From UBA4655 sp964585575 (GTDB taxonomy: Bacteria; Planctomycetota; Planctomycetia; Pirellulales; UBA1268): 20,106 bases of DNA. A program made the position numbers and the translations under genes. Positions 11,730 through 19,263 of the stretch are shown piece after piece (position 1 is the first letter of the stretch; each line of letters opens with the position of its first letter). Below the pieces are notes generated by a model. It was not told the DNA's origin. It was given only the letters and a program-made list of their open reading frames with translations, and did not search any database. Where the stretch lies: contig CAZPEM010000050.1 in NCBI GenBank assembly GCA_964585575.1, forward strand, positions 1 to 20,106. The letters are read 5' to 3'.

Positions 11730-14415
11730 TTCGTCAGCCGGCGCGGTGGCACCGCCCTCCCCGACGGCGGCCGCTCCGGGGAACGGTTCGGCCGCCGGCC
11801 CGATCGTCATCGACCTCGGGCAGATCGCCGGCCGGCTGGGGCTTCCCCCACCGCGGGTCGAGGCCGTGATCCTGCTGCTCGATGCGGGCAATACGGTTCC
11901 CTTCATCACTCGCTATCGCCGTGACCAGACCGGCGGGCTCGATGAGATCGACATCCGGCGGATCGAGAAGGCGATCGCCAAGGCCCGGCAACTCGCCGAC
12001 CGGAAGCAGACGATTCTTCGCACGATCGAGGGCCAGGGGAAGCTCACCGAGCAATTGACGCAGGCCATCGTCGCCGCTGAGAGCTCGAAGCAGCTCGAGG
12101 ATCTCTACCTGCCGTTCAAGCCCCGGAAGCTCTCGCTGGCGGAGATCGCCAGGCAGCGACGGCTTGAGCCGCTGGCCAGGGAGATCCTCGAGGCGATCGT
12201 TTCTCCGGAAGATCTCGACCGCCGCGCCGCCGACTTCATCGACGCCGACGGCCAGGTCGCGACCGCGGCCGACGCGCTGCTCGGCGTGGGGCACATCATC
12301 GCCGACACCTTCAGCGAACGGGCCGACGTGCGGCAGCAGCTGCGGTCGATCCTGCACAAGAAGGGGCACATCAAGAGCCAGCGGGTCGAGAGCGAAGGGA
12401 AGGCCTTGTCGAAGGCCGAGAAGCATTATCGAGACTACTTCGACTACGCCGAGCACGTTCAGCGGGTTCCCCCGCACCGGGCCCTCGCCATCAACCGCGG
12501 TGAGCGGGCGAAGCTGCTCAAGGTGAGGATCGACGTGCCGGTGGAGGAGCTGGAGGCGGCCGCCGCGGAAATTCTCGTGCCCGCCGGGCATCCACACGCC
12601 GACTTCCTCCGGGGCTGCGTCCGCGACTCGATCGCGAGGCTCATCCAGCCGAGCCTGGAGCGGGAATTGCGACGCGAGATCACCGACTGGTGCGAGACCC
12701 ACGCGGTCGAGGTCTTCGCGAAGAATCTCCGCAACCTCCTCCTCCAGCCGCCGGTCGTCGGCCGTCGCGTTCTCTCGCTCGATCCCGGATTCAAGAGCGG
12801 CTGCAAGGCGGTCGTGATCGACGAGTGCGGCAATCCGCTCGAAAACGCGATCCTTCACATCATCGGGAAAAAGGAAAAGCGGGAGGCAGCCGGCAAGAAG
12901 ATCGTGGAGATGGTCGCGACCCACGCCGCCACCGTGATCGCGATCGGCAACGGGACGGCCGGCCGGGAGACCGAATCGCTCGTCGCCGAGCTCGTGGCGG
13001 GAGAGCTCAAGCCTCTCGACGTCGGATATGCCATCGTCAACGAGGCCGGCGCAAGCGTCTACTCGACGAGCGAGCTGGCGCGGGAGGAGTTTCCCGAGCA
13101 CGAGGCTTCCGCCCGCGGGGCGATCTCGATCGGTCGCCGTCTGCAGGACCCGCTCTCCGAGCTCGTGAAGATCGAGCCTGCGAACATCGGCGTCGGCCTC
13201 TATCAGCACGACGTGAAGGCGAGGCATTTGCATGCCTCGCTCGACGCTGTCGTTGAGAGCTGCGTGAACTACGTCGGTGTGGACGTCAACACGGCGAGCC
13301 CGGCGCTCCTGCGTTACGTTTCGGGCCTCAACCAGACCATGGCGAAGGGCTTCCAGGAGTGGAGGCTCAAGAACGGCCCGTTCAGGTCGCGGCGGCAGTT
13401 GCTCGAGGTGCCGGGCTTCGGCGAGGCGGCGTTCGTGCAGGCTGTCGGGTTCCTCAAGATCTCCGGAGGCGACAACCCGCTCGACGCGACCTGGATCCAC
13501 CCCGAGAGCTACCCGGTCGCCGAGAAGGTGCTCGAACGGCTCGGCTTCTCTCCGGCCGACCTCGCCAACCGGCAGCAGGCCGACGCGATCGCGGAGAAGG
13601 CGGCGGCACTCGACCTCGCCGGCCTCGCCCGGGAGCTCGGCGTGGGACGGCTACTGCTTTCGGACATCATCGAGCAGCTTCGTCGGCCCGGACGGGATCC
13701 GCGGGAGGATCTCCCCAAGCCGTTCTTCAAGAAGGGGGTTCTCAAGCTCGAGGATCTCGAGGTCGGGATGGAGCTGCTCGGTTCCGTGCTGAACGTCGTC
13801 GACTTCGGCGCGTTCGTGGACATCGGGCTCCACGACAGCGGGCTCGTCCACATCAGCCAGCTCTCCTCGCGGTATGTGAGCGACCCCCACGACGTCGTGA
13901 GCGTCGGCCAGATCGTGAGGGTCTGGGTGCTCGAACTCGACAAGGCCCGACGCCGCGTGGCGCTCACGATGATCGATCCCGACGCCGCCCGCCGTGAGAA
14001 ACCGCAGCGGCAGCAGGAGCGCAGCGAGGGGAGGCCCGATCGCCCGCGCAGGGAAAAGCGGGAGGGACAGCCCCGGCAGACGCAGCCGCCGAAGCAGGAG
14101 GCCGGTCAGCAGGAGCGGCGGCGGAGCGACGGCGAGGGTGGCCGCCGGAAGCACTCGGGCGGCCGCGGACAGAAACAGCATTCGCGCGATCGTGAACCGC
14201 GGGGCCGCGTCTATACGTCGAAGCAGGAGAAGCCGCCGCCAGCCCCGCTCACGAAGGAGATGCGGGAGGGCAAGAAGCCGCTGCGGACGTTCGGCGACCT
14301 GAAGCAGTTCTTTCTCGCGCAGCAGGAGCCCGAGGAGGATCCGAAGCCGGATTCACAGGCCGACGCCGTCGGGAGCGAGTCGGGCGATCCTTCGACGGGA
14401 TCCAGCGACGGCTGA
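11716..14415 (+). CDS. tex: Transcription accessory protein Tex, RNA-binding
   Basis: 899 residues with the Tex layout: helical N-terminal region (about 30-340), YqgF/RNase H-like fold starting RRVLSLDPGFKSGCKAVV (~350), paired helix-hairpin-helix motifs (about 519-585, NTASPALLRYVSGLN and RQLLEVPGFG), and an S1 RNA-binding domain (about 684-754, LGSVLNVVDFGAFVDIGLHDSGLVHIS). Tex is a widely conserved cytoplasmic protein that binds nucleic acids and affects transcription. Most homologues end soon after S1. This one has ~145 extra residues rich in Arg, Lys, Gln, Gly and Pro (755-899), which should be disordered and basic. The TTG start has no clear Shine-Dalgarno. An in-frame GTG at 11746 is an alternative, and conserved sequence begins only near residue 30. 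A sigma-70-like promoter lies ~100 bases upstream. Confidence 0.93.
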   Translation: MSDTGSSAGAVAPPSPTAAAPGNGSAAGPIVIDLGQIAGRLGLPPPRVEAVILLLDAGNTVPFITRYRRDQTGGLDEIDIRRIEKAIAKARQLADRKQTILRTIEGQGKLTEQLTQAIVAAESSKQLEDLYLPFKPRKLSLAEIARQRRLEPLAREILEAIVSPEDLDRRAADFIDADGQVATAADALLGVGHIIADTFSERADVRQQLRSILHKKGHIKSQRVESEGKALSKAEKHYRDYFDYAEHVQRVPPHRALAINRGERAKLLKVRIDVPVEELEAAAAEILVPAGHPHADFLRGCVRDSIARLIQPSLERELRREITDWCETHAVEVFAKNLRNLLLQPPVVGRRVLSLDPGFKSGCKAVVIDECGNPLENAILHIIGKKEKREAAGKKIVEMVATHAATVIAIGNGTAGRETESLVAELVAGELKPLDVGYAIVNEAGASVYSTSELAREEFPEHEASARGAISIGRRLQDPLSELVKIEPANIGVGLYQHDVKARHLHASLDAVVESCVNYVGVDVNTASPALLRYVSGLNQTMAKGFQEWRLKNGPFRSRRQLLEVPGFGEAAFVQAVGFLKISGGDNPLDATWIHPESYPVAEKVLERLGFSPADLANRQQADAIAEKAAALDLAGLARELGVGRLLLSDIIEQLRRPGRDPREDLPKPFFKKGVLKLEDLEVGMELLGSVLNVVDFGAFVDIGLHDSGLVHISQLSSRYVSDPHDVVSVGQIVRVWVLELDKARRRVALTMIDPDAARREKPQRQQERSEGRPDRPRREKREGQPRQTQPPKQEAGQQERRRSDGEGGRRKHSGGRGQKQHSRDREPRGRVYTSKQEKPPPAPLTKEMREGKKPLRTFGDLKQFFLAQQEPEEDPKPDSQADAVGSESGDPSTGSSDG

Positions 14416-14583
14416 GAGCCGTGGGATCAGGTCCGGTTGCCCAATCGCGTCTGCTCAAACACGTCTGCTTGCCAACGGGCCCGCTTGCCCCGGGGCTCCG
14501 GCGGAGACGTTCAAGGCAACGGGCCGGACGATTCCCGCAAGTTCACCACGGAATTCGTGGAACCTCGGAATTCGCGAAACTGA
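14416..14583. other. Convergent intergenic region between tex and infA with a short hairpin
   Basis: The 168 bases contain short imperfect repeats: CGTCTGCT twice, TTGCC-type words, and CGGAATTCGTGGAAC followed by CGGAATTCGCGAAAC. No gene is visible. Confidence 0.5.
14546..14560. terminator. Possible bidirectional hairpin terminator between tex and infA
   Basis: CCACG (14546-14550) pairs with CGTGG (14556-14560) around loop GAATT, and GTT/AAC can extend it past a bulge. The stem is short and there is no T-run on either side, so a terminator role is only suggested by the convergent position. Confidence 0.25.
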
Positions 14584-14805
14584 CTACCGCTCGCGGAAGG
14601 TGATGCGGCCCTTCGTGAGATCGTAGGGGGAGAGCTCGACCTTCACCTTGTCTCCCGGAACGATGCGGATGAAATTCTTCCGCATCCGGCCGGCGACGTG
14701 GGCGTTGACGATGTGGCCGCCCGCGATCTGCACGCGGAAGCGGGTGTTGGCAAGGGCCTGGGTGACGACGCCTTCGACCTCGAGCGCTGCTTCTTTTTCC
14801 GCCAT
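14584..14805 (-). CDS. infA: Translation initiation factor IF-1
   Basis: 73 residues, the standard size. A single OB-fold protein that binds the 30S A site during initiation. Family signatures include the start MAEKEAALEVEGVV, then LANTRFRV, GGHIVNAHVAGRMRKNFIRI and GDKVKVELSPYDLTKGRITFR, essentially the consensus. The ATG at 14805 is chosen because it begins the family's conserved N-terminus; the frame is open further upstream but unlike IF-1. AGGGA six bases upstream is a weak ribosome binding site. It is last in a minus-strand series after dprA and prfB, 103 bases downstream of prfB. It lies outside the ribosomal protein cluster where infA often sits. Confidence 0.96.
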   Translation of the reverse strand: MAEKEAALEVEGVVTQALANTRFRVQIAGGHIVNAHVAGRMRKNFIRIVPGDKVKVELSPYDLTKGRITFRER

Positions 14806-14908
14806 GAGTGTCCCTGGGTGTTGGGAGCAAATGTATCCGGCCTCACCGCGTCCGTCCAGCGCGGCAGCCTTGCGGCGAAGTCGCAGCATGCCAGCTCGGC
14901 ACTGCGGC

Positions 14909-16034
14909 TCATTCGTCGGCGGTGGCCACCGGGGCCCCGCCCGACGCCTTCCAGCGGAGATAGGCGTCGAAGAAGCCGTCGAGGTTGCCATCGAGCACGC
15001 TCTGGAAGTTGCCGACGTAGTGCCCCGTCCGCTGGTCCTTCACCCGCTGGTCGGGGTGGAGGAAGTAGTTGCGGATCTGCGAGCCGAAGCCGGTCTTGGG
15101 CTGCTGCTTGTAGCGGGCGAGCTGCTCGGCCTCCCGCTTCTCCTCCTCGAGCCTCGCGAGCCTCGCCCGCAGCATCTTGATCGCGGTCGCACGGTTCTTG
15201 TGCTGGCTCCGCTCGCTCTGGCACTGGACGACGATGCCGCTGGGGAAGTGCGTGAGGCGGATCGCGCTCGACGTCTTGTTGACGTGCTGGCCGCCGGCGC
15301 CGCTCGCCCGGAAGACGTCCTCGCGGATGTCCTCGTCACGGATCTCGATCTCGGAGTCGTCGTCGGCGATCTCGGGCGAGACGTCCACGGCAGCGAAGCT
15401 CGTCTGCCGCTTCCCTTCCGAGTTGAAGGGGCTGATGCGGACGAGCCGGTGGATGCCCGTCTCCCCCTTCAGGTAGCCGTAGGCCCACGGGCCACGGATC
15501 GCGACGGTCGCGCTCTGGATGCCGGCGACCGCGTCGTCCTGGCGGTCGAGCAGTTCGACGGTGTAGTCGTGCTTGCCGGCCCAGGAGGAGTACATCCGCA
15601 GGAGCATCTCGGCCCAGTCGTTGGCGTCGGTGCCGCCGTCGCGGGCGTGGATGGAGACGAGGGCATCGGAGGCGTCGTGGGCCCCGGAGAGGAGCGACTG
15701 CATCTCGAGCGAGTCGACCATCTTCTCGAGGCGGTCGGTCTCGGCGGCGAGCTCCACCTCCATCGAGGCATCCTCGGCGGCGAGCTCCGCCATCGCCTCG
15801 ACGTCGGCCGCCGCGGCGAGCGCCTCATCGAGCGGCTTCAGGATCGAGTTGATCCCCTTGAGCTCGGCGACGGTCGCCTGCGCCTTCTCGGGATTGTCCC
15901 AGAAGCCGGCCTCGGCCATCGAAGCCTCGATCCGCGATGCGGACTTCTTGCGGCCCTCCCAGTCAAAGGGAGTCTCGCAGTTGGAGGAGTCGGTCGCGGA
16001 TCGCTTCGGAACGGTTGACGAGGGCTGTGTCCAT
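14909..16034 (-). CDS. prfB: Peptide chain release factor 2, made by programmed +1 frameshift
   Basis: Product of about 374 residues from two frames. Frame one begins at the ATG at 16034 (MDTALVNRSEAIRDRL) and ends after 23 codons at TGA (15965-15963) in the context CTT TGA C. Skipping the T joins it to the second frame (DWEGRKKSASRIEAS...), which runs to TGA at 14911-14909. In the joined protein the stop-recognition tripeptide SPF is at about 201-203 and the peptidyl-hydrolysis GGQ at about 247-249, both as in RF2. RF2 reads UGA and UAA, and low RF2 lets ribosomes shift, so the gene regulates itself. No AGGGGG-like stimulator precedes the slippery codon as it does in E. coli. It lies 56 bases after dprA, so co-transcription is likely. 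Confidence 0.95.
15962..15968 (-). promoter_or_regulatory. prfB: prfB programmed +1 frameshift site
   Basis: Reads CTTTGAC on the coding strand: slippery CTT, in-frame TGA and following C, identical to the conserved bacterial RF2 core. The frame after the shift continues without interruption into conserved RF2 sequence. Confidence 0.92.
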
Positions 16035-16090
16035 GCGACGGATTCTACGCGGAGGTCAAGCTTCCGGAACCCCCGGCCTTCGTTCGTGCT

Positions 16091-17266
16091 TCACGTCCGT
16101 GCGAGCCGGTTGCCCGGGAGCCGGCGGACGAGCCTTCGTACCTCGAGCACGCTCGCGGCGGCAAGCACGTTCGCGGCCGAAAGGGCCGTCGTCTCGACCA
16201 CCTCGTCGATCGAGATCTCCCCGCTCCCGATGGCCGCGAGCACCTCGCGCTCGGCGGGATCGAGCGAACGTTCGGCGGGCCGGCCGGAGGCCTCGACGCC
16301 CGGAGCGACCGCCTGTTCGAAGAGCGGCCCGAGCTCTTCGAGGATGTCGTCGACGCCACCAACGAGCTTTGCGCCATCCCGGATGAGCTCGTGGCAGCCC
16401 TTCGACATGCGGCAGTCGATCGGGCCGGGAACGGCGAAGACCTCCCGGCCCTGCTCGCCGGCCAGCCTCGCCGTGATGAGCGCGCCCGACCGCTCCGACG
16501 CCTGCACCACGACCGTGCCGAGACACATCCCCGAGACGATCCGGTTGCGCTGGGGAAACGCGCCGACCGACGGCGCAGCCAACGGAGGGCATTCGCTCAG
16601 GAGGGCGCCGTGGGCGATCACCTCCTCGGCGAGCGAGACGTGTTCGGGCGGGTAGATCGAGAGCACGCCGCTGCCGAGCACGGCGATCGTGCGGCCGCCG
16701 GCCGCGATCGCCCCTCGGTGCGCCGCGGCGTCGATGCCGCGGGCGAGGCCGCTCACGACGGTGTAGCCGGCGCGGGCCAGGCTGCCGGCGAGCCGTTCGG
16801 CGACCTTGAGGCCGTAGGCGGTCGCGTGGCGGGCGCCGACGATCGCCACGGCGAGGTTGTCGCACTCCTGCAGCTCACCGCGTGCGAAGAGCAGCGGCGG
16901 CGGGTCGTCGATCCGCGAGAGGAGCGGCGGATAGCCCCCTTCCCGCTGCACGCCCTCGAGCAGGATTCCGACCGAACGCCGTCGGCAGAGCTCGATGACG
17001 CGGCCGGCCTCGTCGGCAAGCCGCGGGTCGCCGATCGCCTCGACGAGCTTCGGCCCGAGCAGCCGTGGTCCCGCCCGGCCGACCTCGCGAAACGCCTCCG
17101 GGCTCGCCGAGAAAATCGCCTCCGGTGAGCCGAAACGGTCGAGGAGAATCTTCCACGTCCGGGCTCCGACGCCCGGCACGCACGCCAGCCGCACGTGGGC
17201 CACCAGCGACGCATCGCTGACTTCATGCGAATCGTCGGGAGTCAATGGCCGGGCGGAGCGGGGCAT
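16091..17266 (-). CDS. dprA: DNA-processing protein DprA
   Basis: 391 residues. DprA binds incoming single-stranded DNA and loads RecA during natural transformation. The N-terminal helix-hairpin-helix/SAM-like part is at about 20-80 (LACVPGVGARTWKILLDRFGS). The extended Rossmann fold shows AIVGARHATAYG (141-152), SGLARGIDAAAHRGAI (172-187), VLGSGVLSIYPPEH (196-209), FPQRNRIVSGM (237-247) and SGALITARLAGEQGREVFAVPG (260-281). A C-terminal winged-helix domain is at about 335-385 (IDEVVETTALSAANVLAA). The ATG at 17266 is preferred; a longer in-frame start at 17347 lies upstream of the predicted promoter. It is first of the dprA-prfB-infA series. DprA is widespread also in bacteria not known to be competent. 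Confidence 0.94.
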   Translation of the reverse strand: MPRSARPLTPDDSHEVSDASLVAHVRLACVPGVGARTWKILLDRFGSPEAIFSASPEAFREVGRAGPRLLGPKLVEAIGDPRLADEAGRVIELCRRRSVGILLEGVQREGGYPPLLSRIDDPPPLLFARGELQECDNLAVAIVGARHATAYGLKVAERLAGSLARAGYTVVSGLARGIDAAAHRGAIAAGGRTIAVLGSGVLSIYPPEHVSLAEEVIAHGALLSECPPLAAPSVGAFPQRNRIVSGMCLGTVVVQASERSGALITARLAGEQGREVFAVPGPIDCRMSKGCHELIRDGAKLVGGVDDILEELGPLFEQAVAPGVEASGRPAERSLDPAEREVLAAIGSGEISIDEVVETTALSAANVLAAASVLEVRRLVRRLPGNRLART

Positions 17267-17280
17267 GGCAGCAGTGGTCA

Positions 17281-17301
17281 CGTCGCGACGTATACTATAC
17301 G
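17281..17301. promoter_or_regulatory. Two abutting palindromes in the dprA leader (candidate operator)
   Basis: CGTCGCGACG (17281-17290) is a perfect palindrome. CGTATA-C-TATACG (17289-17301) is a perfect inverted repeat with a one-base centre, and the two share two bases. They lie immediately downstream of the predicted dprA -10 box, over the expected transcription start. Confidence 0.4.
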
Positions 17302-17308
17302 GAAGTTC

Positions 17309-17337
17309 AATATGCCGCGTCGCCGACAGGCCGTCAA
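17309..17337 (-). promoter_or_regulatory. Sigma-70-like promoter for dprA-prfB-infA
   Basis: On the minus strand, TTGACG (17337-17332, five of six) and CATATT (17314-17309, four of six) are separated by 17 bases. Transcription would start near 17302, about 36 bases before the dprA ATG. It sits in the 97-bp gap after the esterase stop. Confidence 0.5.
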
Positions 17338-17363
17338 GCACCCTCAACCGCTCTCCCGTGGCT

Positions 17364-18644
17364 TCACCGGCCGGAACCGCCCGAGGCCTTCGACTCGGAC
17401 CGTTCCGGCGGTGGCAGGTGGCGGTCGGCGAAGTCGGCGAACCGCAGCCAGTCGTATTCGAGCAGGTCGTGCTTGCCCGTCCGTACGTGGTAGCCGACGC
17501 GATTTCCGACCGGCGTATTGACCGGGGGCCAGGCGGACCCGCCGACGCCCGCGAATCCGAAGAGCTTCCACGCCGGCTCTGCCGCGACGGCGGCGAGGAA
17601 TTCCCCCTCGGGGTCGGCCCCGGTGTCTTCGATCGCGCTCGCCACGTAGAGCGGCCGCGGCGCCGTCATCGCCAGGAGCACGTGTGCGTCGCAGGGAAGA
17701 TCCTCCACGCGGCCGGCGTAGCCGGCGAAGGCCGGGCAGAACCAGTTCGGGAATCGCTTCGTGATGTCGCCCACCGTTTCACCGACCCGCCTGCGTTCGA
17801 GCGCCGCGCCGCCGCAGCCCGAATCGTTGGAGACGACCATTGCAAACCGTTCGTCGCAGGCACCGGCCCAGAGGGCCGCCTTGCCAAGCCGCGAGTGGCC
17901 GACCACGATCACGCGGGTGGAATCGACCTCCGGCAGCATCACGAGCCAATCGAGGATCCGCGAGAGGCCCCAGGCCCAGGCGGCGATCGCCCCCGGCTCG
18001 TCGGCCGGGAGTTCGCCCGACACGGGCCGGCCGACCGCCGCAAGCACGCTGTCGGCGCGGCCTTCGGGACTGTCGGGGAAAATGTCCGCGGAACAGGCCG
18101 TCGCCATGCCATAGCCGCGGGCGAGCATCGACTCGACCGGAAACCGGCGGGAGTTGCTGCCACGCGAGGCCTCGGTCGCGCGGTTGTTCACGATGCCGGT
18201 CTTCTCGTCGTTTGCAAGCCAGGCCTGCGAGAGGCGGATCCCGGGATCGGGGTGCTCCGCATGATTGCCTCGAAAATTGAGCCCGACGAAGACGGGGCAG
18301 GGGCCATCCCGACGTGGCAGGTACACGAGCACGTCGATCAGACGCGACTTCGGTCCCGTGCCGATGCGGAGCCGGGCCTGCAGCCGCGTCGCCACGACGC
18401 CGTCGGTGAGCGGGGCCTCGCCCCGCTCGACCTCGCCTTCCACGTGCGTGACGGTCGCAGGCAAACGGCGGCCGTAGACGTGCCGTTCGAGCAGCGCGAA
18501 CTGGTGGGGCCGGGAAACGTTTCTCCAGGCCTCGGGCGTGGTTGCGGGCCGGCCGTCCGGCCCGGCCAACAGGTCGGGGAGTGCGGCCAGGGCGGGGACG
18601 GCGGCGGCATCCACGGGCCTCGCATCCTGTCCGGCGGCGGTCAT
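17364..18644 (-). CDS. Alpha/beta hydrolase, CE15 glucuronoyl methylesterase-like
   Basis: 426 residues from the first in-frame ATG. Resembles carbohydrate esterase family 15, which cleaves ester links between glucuronate side chains of xylan and lignin or methanol. The nucleophile elbow is VVGHSRLGKAALWAG with Ser251 (CE15 proper has GCSRxGK). The oxyanion-type loop SNDSGCGGAALERR (272-285) is next, and His392 in RTGKHDLLEYDW is the likely catalytic histidine. PVFVGLNFRGNH (117-128) is a further CE15-like segment. The start is uncertain. In the same frame before the ATG, codons 18743-18645 read RFRVARAAADLL then a hydrophobic run (LVAASALFVSALVVVG), like a signal peptide, but no ATG, GTG or TTG precedes it after the ferredoxin stop. 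An exported enzyme is therefore likely, with an unusual or damaged start. Confidence 0.8.
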   Translation of the reverse strand: MTAAGQDARPVDAAAVPALAALPDLLAGPDGRPATTPEAWRNVSRPHQFALLERHVYGRRLPATVTHVEGEVERGEAPLTDGVVATRLQARLRIGTGPKSRLIDVLVYLPRRDGPCPVFVGLNFRGNHAEHPDPGIRLSQAWLANDEKTGIVNNRATEASRGSNSRRFPVESMLARGYGMATACSADIFPDSPEGRADSVLAAVGRPVSGELPADEPGAIAAWAWGLSRILDWLVMLPEVDSTRVIVVGHSRLGKAALWAGACDERFAMVVSNDSGCGGAALERRRVGETVGDITKRFPNWFCPAFAGYAGRVEDLPCDAHVLLAMTAPRPLYVASAIEDTGADPEGEFLAAVAAEPAWKLFGFAGVGGSAWPPVNTPVGNRVGYHVRTGKHDLLEYDWLRFADFADRHLPPPERSESKASGGSGR

Positions 18645-18756
18645 CGGCCGCCCGACGACGACCAGGGCCGAGACGAACAGTGCCGAGGCTGCGACGAGCA
18701 GGTCTGCTGCGGCCCGTGCGACTCTGAAACGTGTTGCGATGGAGTGTGGCCGAGCG

Positions 18757-19152
18757 TCAGCCGGCAGCGGCCTTGAGCTCGGCGAGCTTGAAGGCCGTGC
18801 CCACGAGACGATCCCAGTTCTTCTCGACATATTCCGGAGGGCCGCCGATCTGGGCGACGACGTCGGCCACCTGCTCGGTGGGCACCATCTCGATGGCGTC
18901 CCACGGGCAGACCTTGAGGTCATAGGGATTCGACTTCTTGCCCGGGATATGGACGCAGACCTCGCAGCCGACGCACCGCTCGATGTCGATCTCGCACCAG
19001 CTCTGCAGGTTGTGGAAGTTGTCGTACTGCTGCACCTTGATGATGCAGTCGACGGGGCACACCTCGAGGCAGCTCTCGCAGCCGGTGCAGTTGTCGGCGT
19101 TGATGACCGCCAGTTCCTTCGGCAGCTTCTTGCGGGGACCTGCTTTGGCCAT
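18757..19152 (-). CDS. Dicluster [4Fe-4S] ferredoxin
   Basis: 131 residues. Small cytoplasmic electron carrier. The first motif is Cys22-x2-Cys25-x2-Cys28-x3-Cys32-Pro (CTGCESCLEVCP). The second is Cys60-x2-Cys63-x2-Cys66 then, after 15 residues instead of three, Cys82-Pro (KVCPWDA). All eight ligands are therefore present, with a loop inserted in the second motif (HIPGKKSNPYDLK). Extra cysteines at 36 and 53 lie outside the motifs. The ~45 residues after the second motif include PEYVEKNWDRLVG and carry no cysteines. The ATG at 19152 begins the basic N-terminus MAKAGPRKK; only a distant AGGA precedes it. The partner enzyme is not evident: lysA lies 111 bases upstream and the esterase downstream. 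Confidence 0.93.
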   Translation of the reverse strand: MAKAGPRKKLPKELAVINADNCTGCESCLEVCPVDCIIKVQQYDNFHNLQSWCEIDIERCVGCEVCVHIPGKKSNPYDLKVCPWDAIEMVPTEQVADVVAQIGGPPEYVEKNWDRLVGTAFKLAELKAAAG

Positions 19153-19263
19153 GGTGGGAAAATCGTCCTGTGGGGCGTGGAAACTCCAGCCACACCATCG
19201 TAGCCGGCCAAATCGACCCGGCCAATCGGGCCTCCGGCCGCGGGATTTTCACCGCCTGCCTGC

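Noticed and set aside
11734..13500. A 588-codon open frame on the minus strand inside tex
   Set aside because: It is an antisense mirror of tex caused by high third-position G/C; the plus-strand frame matches Tex domain by domain.
14648..16018. A 456-codon plus-strand open frame opposite infA and prfB
   Set aside because: It spans two well-identified minus-strand genes and has no recognisable domain.
14909..16034. prfB as a frameshifted pseudogene
   Set aside because: The break falls exactly at CTT TGA C, the known programmed site of RF2, and the rest of the protein is intact.
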